Shown one piece after another: positions 4,611 to 5,572 of a DNA stretch of 5,572 nt (its first letter is position 1; every line of letters begins with the position of its first letter). The notes below the pieces were generated by a model. It ran no database searches, was not told the origin of the DNA, and was given only the letters and a program-made list of their open reading frames with translations. Position numbers and translations under genes: made by a program. Source of the DNA: Clostridiales bacterium (GTDB lineage: Bacteria > Bacillota > Clostridia > Oscillospirales > Acutalibacteraceae); NCBI GenBank assembly GCA_021202245.1, contig JAJQDK010000021.1, positions 1 through 5,572 on the forward strand. The letters run 5' to 3'.

Positions 4611-5572
4611 ATGTATACTATGACAAAAACTAAGACAGCAGATTATCATTATTTGCTTAAATCTAAGCCGATAAAGCTGATATCGGTGCTTGTGACGCTG
4701 CTCTGTATGGCGTTCGCAATGACAATTACCGCTGATGCGGCAGGTTATTTCAGCTATTATGTGCTTGAAGATGACACCGTAAAAATTGTCAGCTATGTAG
4801 GCGAGGATGCATCGGTCACAATTCCCGCAACCATCAGCTCGGGCAAGAGCGTTTCTCTTGTTGTGAACACCTTTAACGGCAATTCTACAATTAAAGAGGT
4901 CACGGTTTCCGACGGTGTTGCTGAAATAGGGGAGAATACCTTTGCAAATTGTGAGAACTTGGAAACGGTAACCATTCTATCAAGTACAATAGCTATTGAC
5001 AGTACAGCTTTTGACAACTCATCTCCGGTAATTAACTGCTATTCAGGTTCATCGGCAGAAGCTTATGCGATTGAAAATAACATAAGCTATCAGATTTTGC
5101 CTGAAAGCGTAACACTCGGCAAAACCTCATTAACTATGGGCGTGGGTGAAACCTATACCCTTAAAACACAGATTGCGCCCGCAAATGCTTCGTCAATAAT
5201 AATGTGGACAAGCAGCAATAAATCTGTAGCAACGGTGGATTCCAACGGTAAAATTACTGCCGTTAAGGCAGGCACTGCCACTGTTTCGGCTGTTTTGCCC
5301 AACGGCACCAAGGCTTCCTGCACCGTATCAATCAAAAAAATGGCAACGAGCGTAACGCTTAATAAAACAAGCTTGACCCTCGGAATCGGCGAATCGTATG
5401 ACCTTGACAGCTACATACCGAGCGGTACCTATGCTTACTACAGAAACTATACGTCAAGCAATACAAGCGTTGCATCCCTTGGCTCCTGCGGTGTAGTTAC
5501 CGCCAAAAAGGCAGGTACCTCTACAATCACCTGTACGCTCAGCAACGGCAAAAAGGCAACCTGCACAGTAAC
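4611..5572 (+). CDS. Secreted LRR_5 (BspA-like) and Big_2 (bacterial Ig-like) surface protein, 3' end beyond the window
   Basis: The frame stays open to the window edge, giving 320 residues of a longer protein. A basic N-terminus and hydrophobic segment (about 21-41) form a signal peptide with likely cleavage after ADA (43). Residues about 46-163 resemble LRR_5/BspA-like repeats: two units, STIKEVTVSDGVAEIGENTF (92-111) and ENLETVTILSSTIAIDSTAF (115-134), then a cap with SGSSAEAYAIENN (145-157). Two Big_2-type Ig-like domains follow (about 164-243 and 245-320 or beyond), each with the SVTLxKTSLT opening, the TSSNxSVA motif and a GT-rich closing strand. They repeat with an exact 81-residue period. 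Proteins of this class are exported and often mediate surface attachment or form part of large adhesins. The anchor and any catalytic or binding domain must lie downstream. The specific ligand and function cannot be told. It has its own promoter and a folded leader. Confidence 0.88.
   Translation, partial: MYTMTKTKTADYHYLLKSKPIKLISVLVTLLCMAFAMTITADAAGYFSYYVLEDDTVKIVSYVGEDASVTIPATISSGKSVSLVVNTFNGNSTIKEVTVSDGVAEIGENTFANCENLETVTILSSTIAIDSTAFDNSSPVINCYSGSSAEAYAIENNISYQILPESVTLGKTSLTMGVGETYTLKTQIAPANASSIIMWTSSNKSVATVDSNGKITAVKAGTATVSAVLPNGTKASCTVSIKKMATSVTLNKTSLTLGIGESYDLDSYIPSGTYAYYRNYTSSNTSVASLGSCGVVTAKKAGTSTITCTLSNGKKATCTV
5100..5572 (+). repeat. Tandem Big_2 domain repeats, 243-base period, continuing past the window
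   Basis: Residues 164-243 and 245-320 of the surface protein align without gaps at an offset of 81 residues. For example V167 aligns with V248, T200 with T281, G221 with G302 and C237 with C318. The DNA of the two units has clearly diverged, so this is an old domain duplication rather than a recent or slipping repeat. The usual Trp of the first unit (W199, in MWTSSN) is Tyr in the second (Y280, in NYTSSN). The second unit is cut by the window end. Confidence 0.8.

Noticed and set aside
1..5572. CRISPR array, tRNA or rRNA, insertion sequence, phage or defence genes
   Set aside because: I found no spaced direct repeats, cloverleaf with a CCA end, transposase motifs or terminal repeats, and the coding space is fully explained by four ordinary genes.

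Overview
The window looks like chromosomal DNA from a low-to-moderate GC, Gram-positive anaerobe of the class Clostridia, probably an Oscillospiraceae/Ruminococcaceae-type gut bacterium. This is an inference from three things: strong GGAGG-type ribosome binding sites with sigma-A-type promoters, a Firmicutes-style secreted D-Ala-D-Ala carboxypeptidase, and a secreted LRR_5 (BspA-like) plus Big_2 protein of the kind common in gut Clostridia. No ribosomal RNA or other taxonomic marker is present, so genus and species cannot be named.

All four genes lie on the + strand. In order they are: a short leader with a palindrome and a terminator-like hairpin (1-152); recG, the branched-DNA helicase (153-2198); an intergenic stretch with a near-consensus promoter embedded in a perfect 12-bp dyad (2199-2325); a secreted, membrane-anchored DD-carboxypeptidase (2326-3687); an intergenic stretch with an extended -10 promoter and a 5'-UTR hairpin (3688-3838); nrdR, the zinc-ribbon/ATP-cone repressor of ribonucleotide reductase genes (3839-4297); a 313-base intergenic region with a strong terminator, a consensus promoter surrounded by inverted repeats, and a foldable leader (4298-4610); and the 5' part of a large secreted LRR_5/Big_2 surface protein (4611 to the window end, still open).

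The genes do not form an obvious pathway. recG serves DNA repair and replication restart, nrdR controls dNTP supply, and the other two act at the cell envelope. recG has no clear promoter of its own here, but each of the last three genes does, and nrdR ends in a strong terminator. The window therefore reads as mostly independent transcription units rather than one operon.

I saw no mobile element, CRISPR array, tRNA, rRNA, phage gene or defence system. The coding content is ordinary. The most interesting material is non-coding: dyads overlap the promoters of the carboxypeptidase and surface-protein genes, and the surface-protein mRNA leader can fold immediately before its ribosome binding site.
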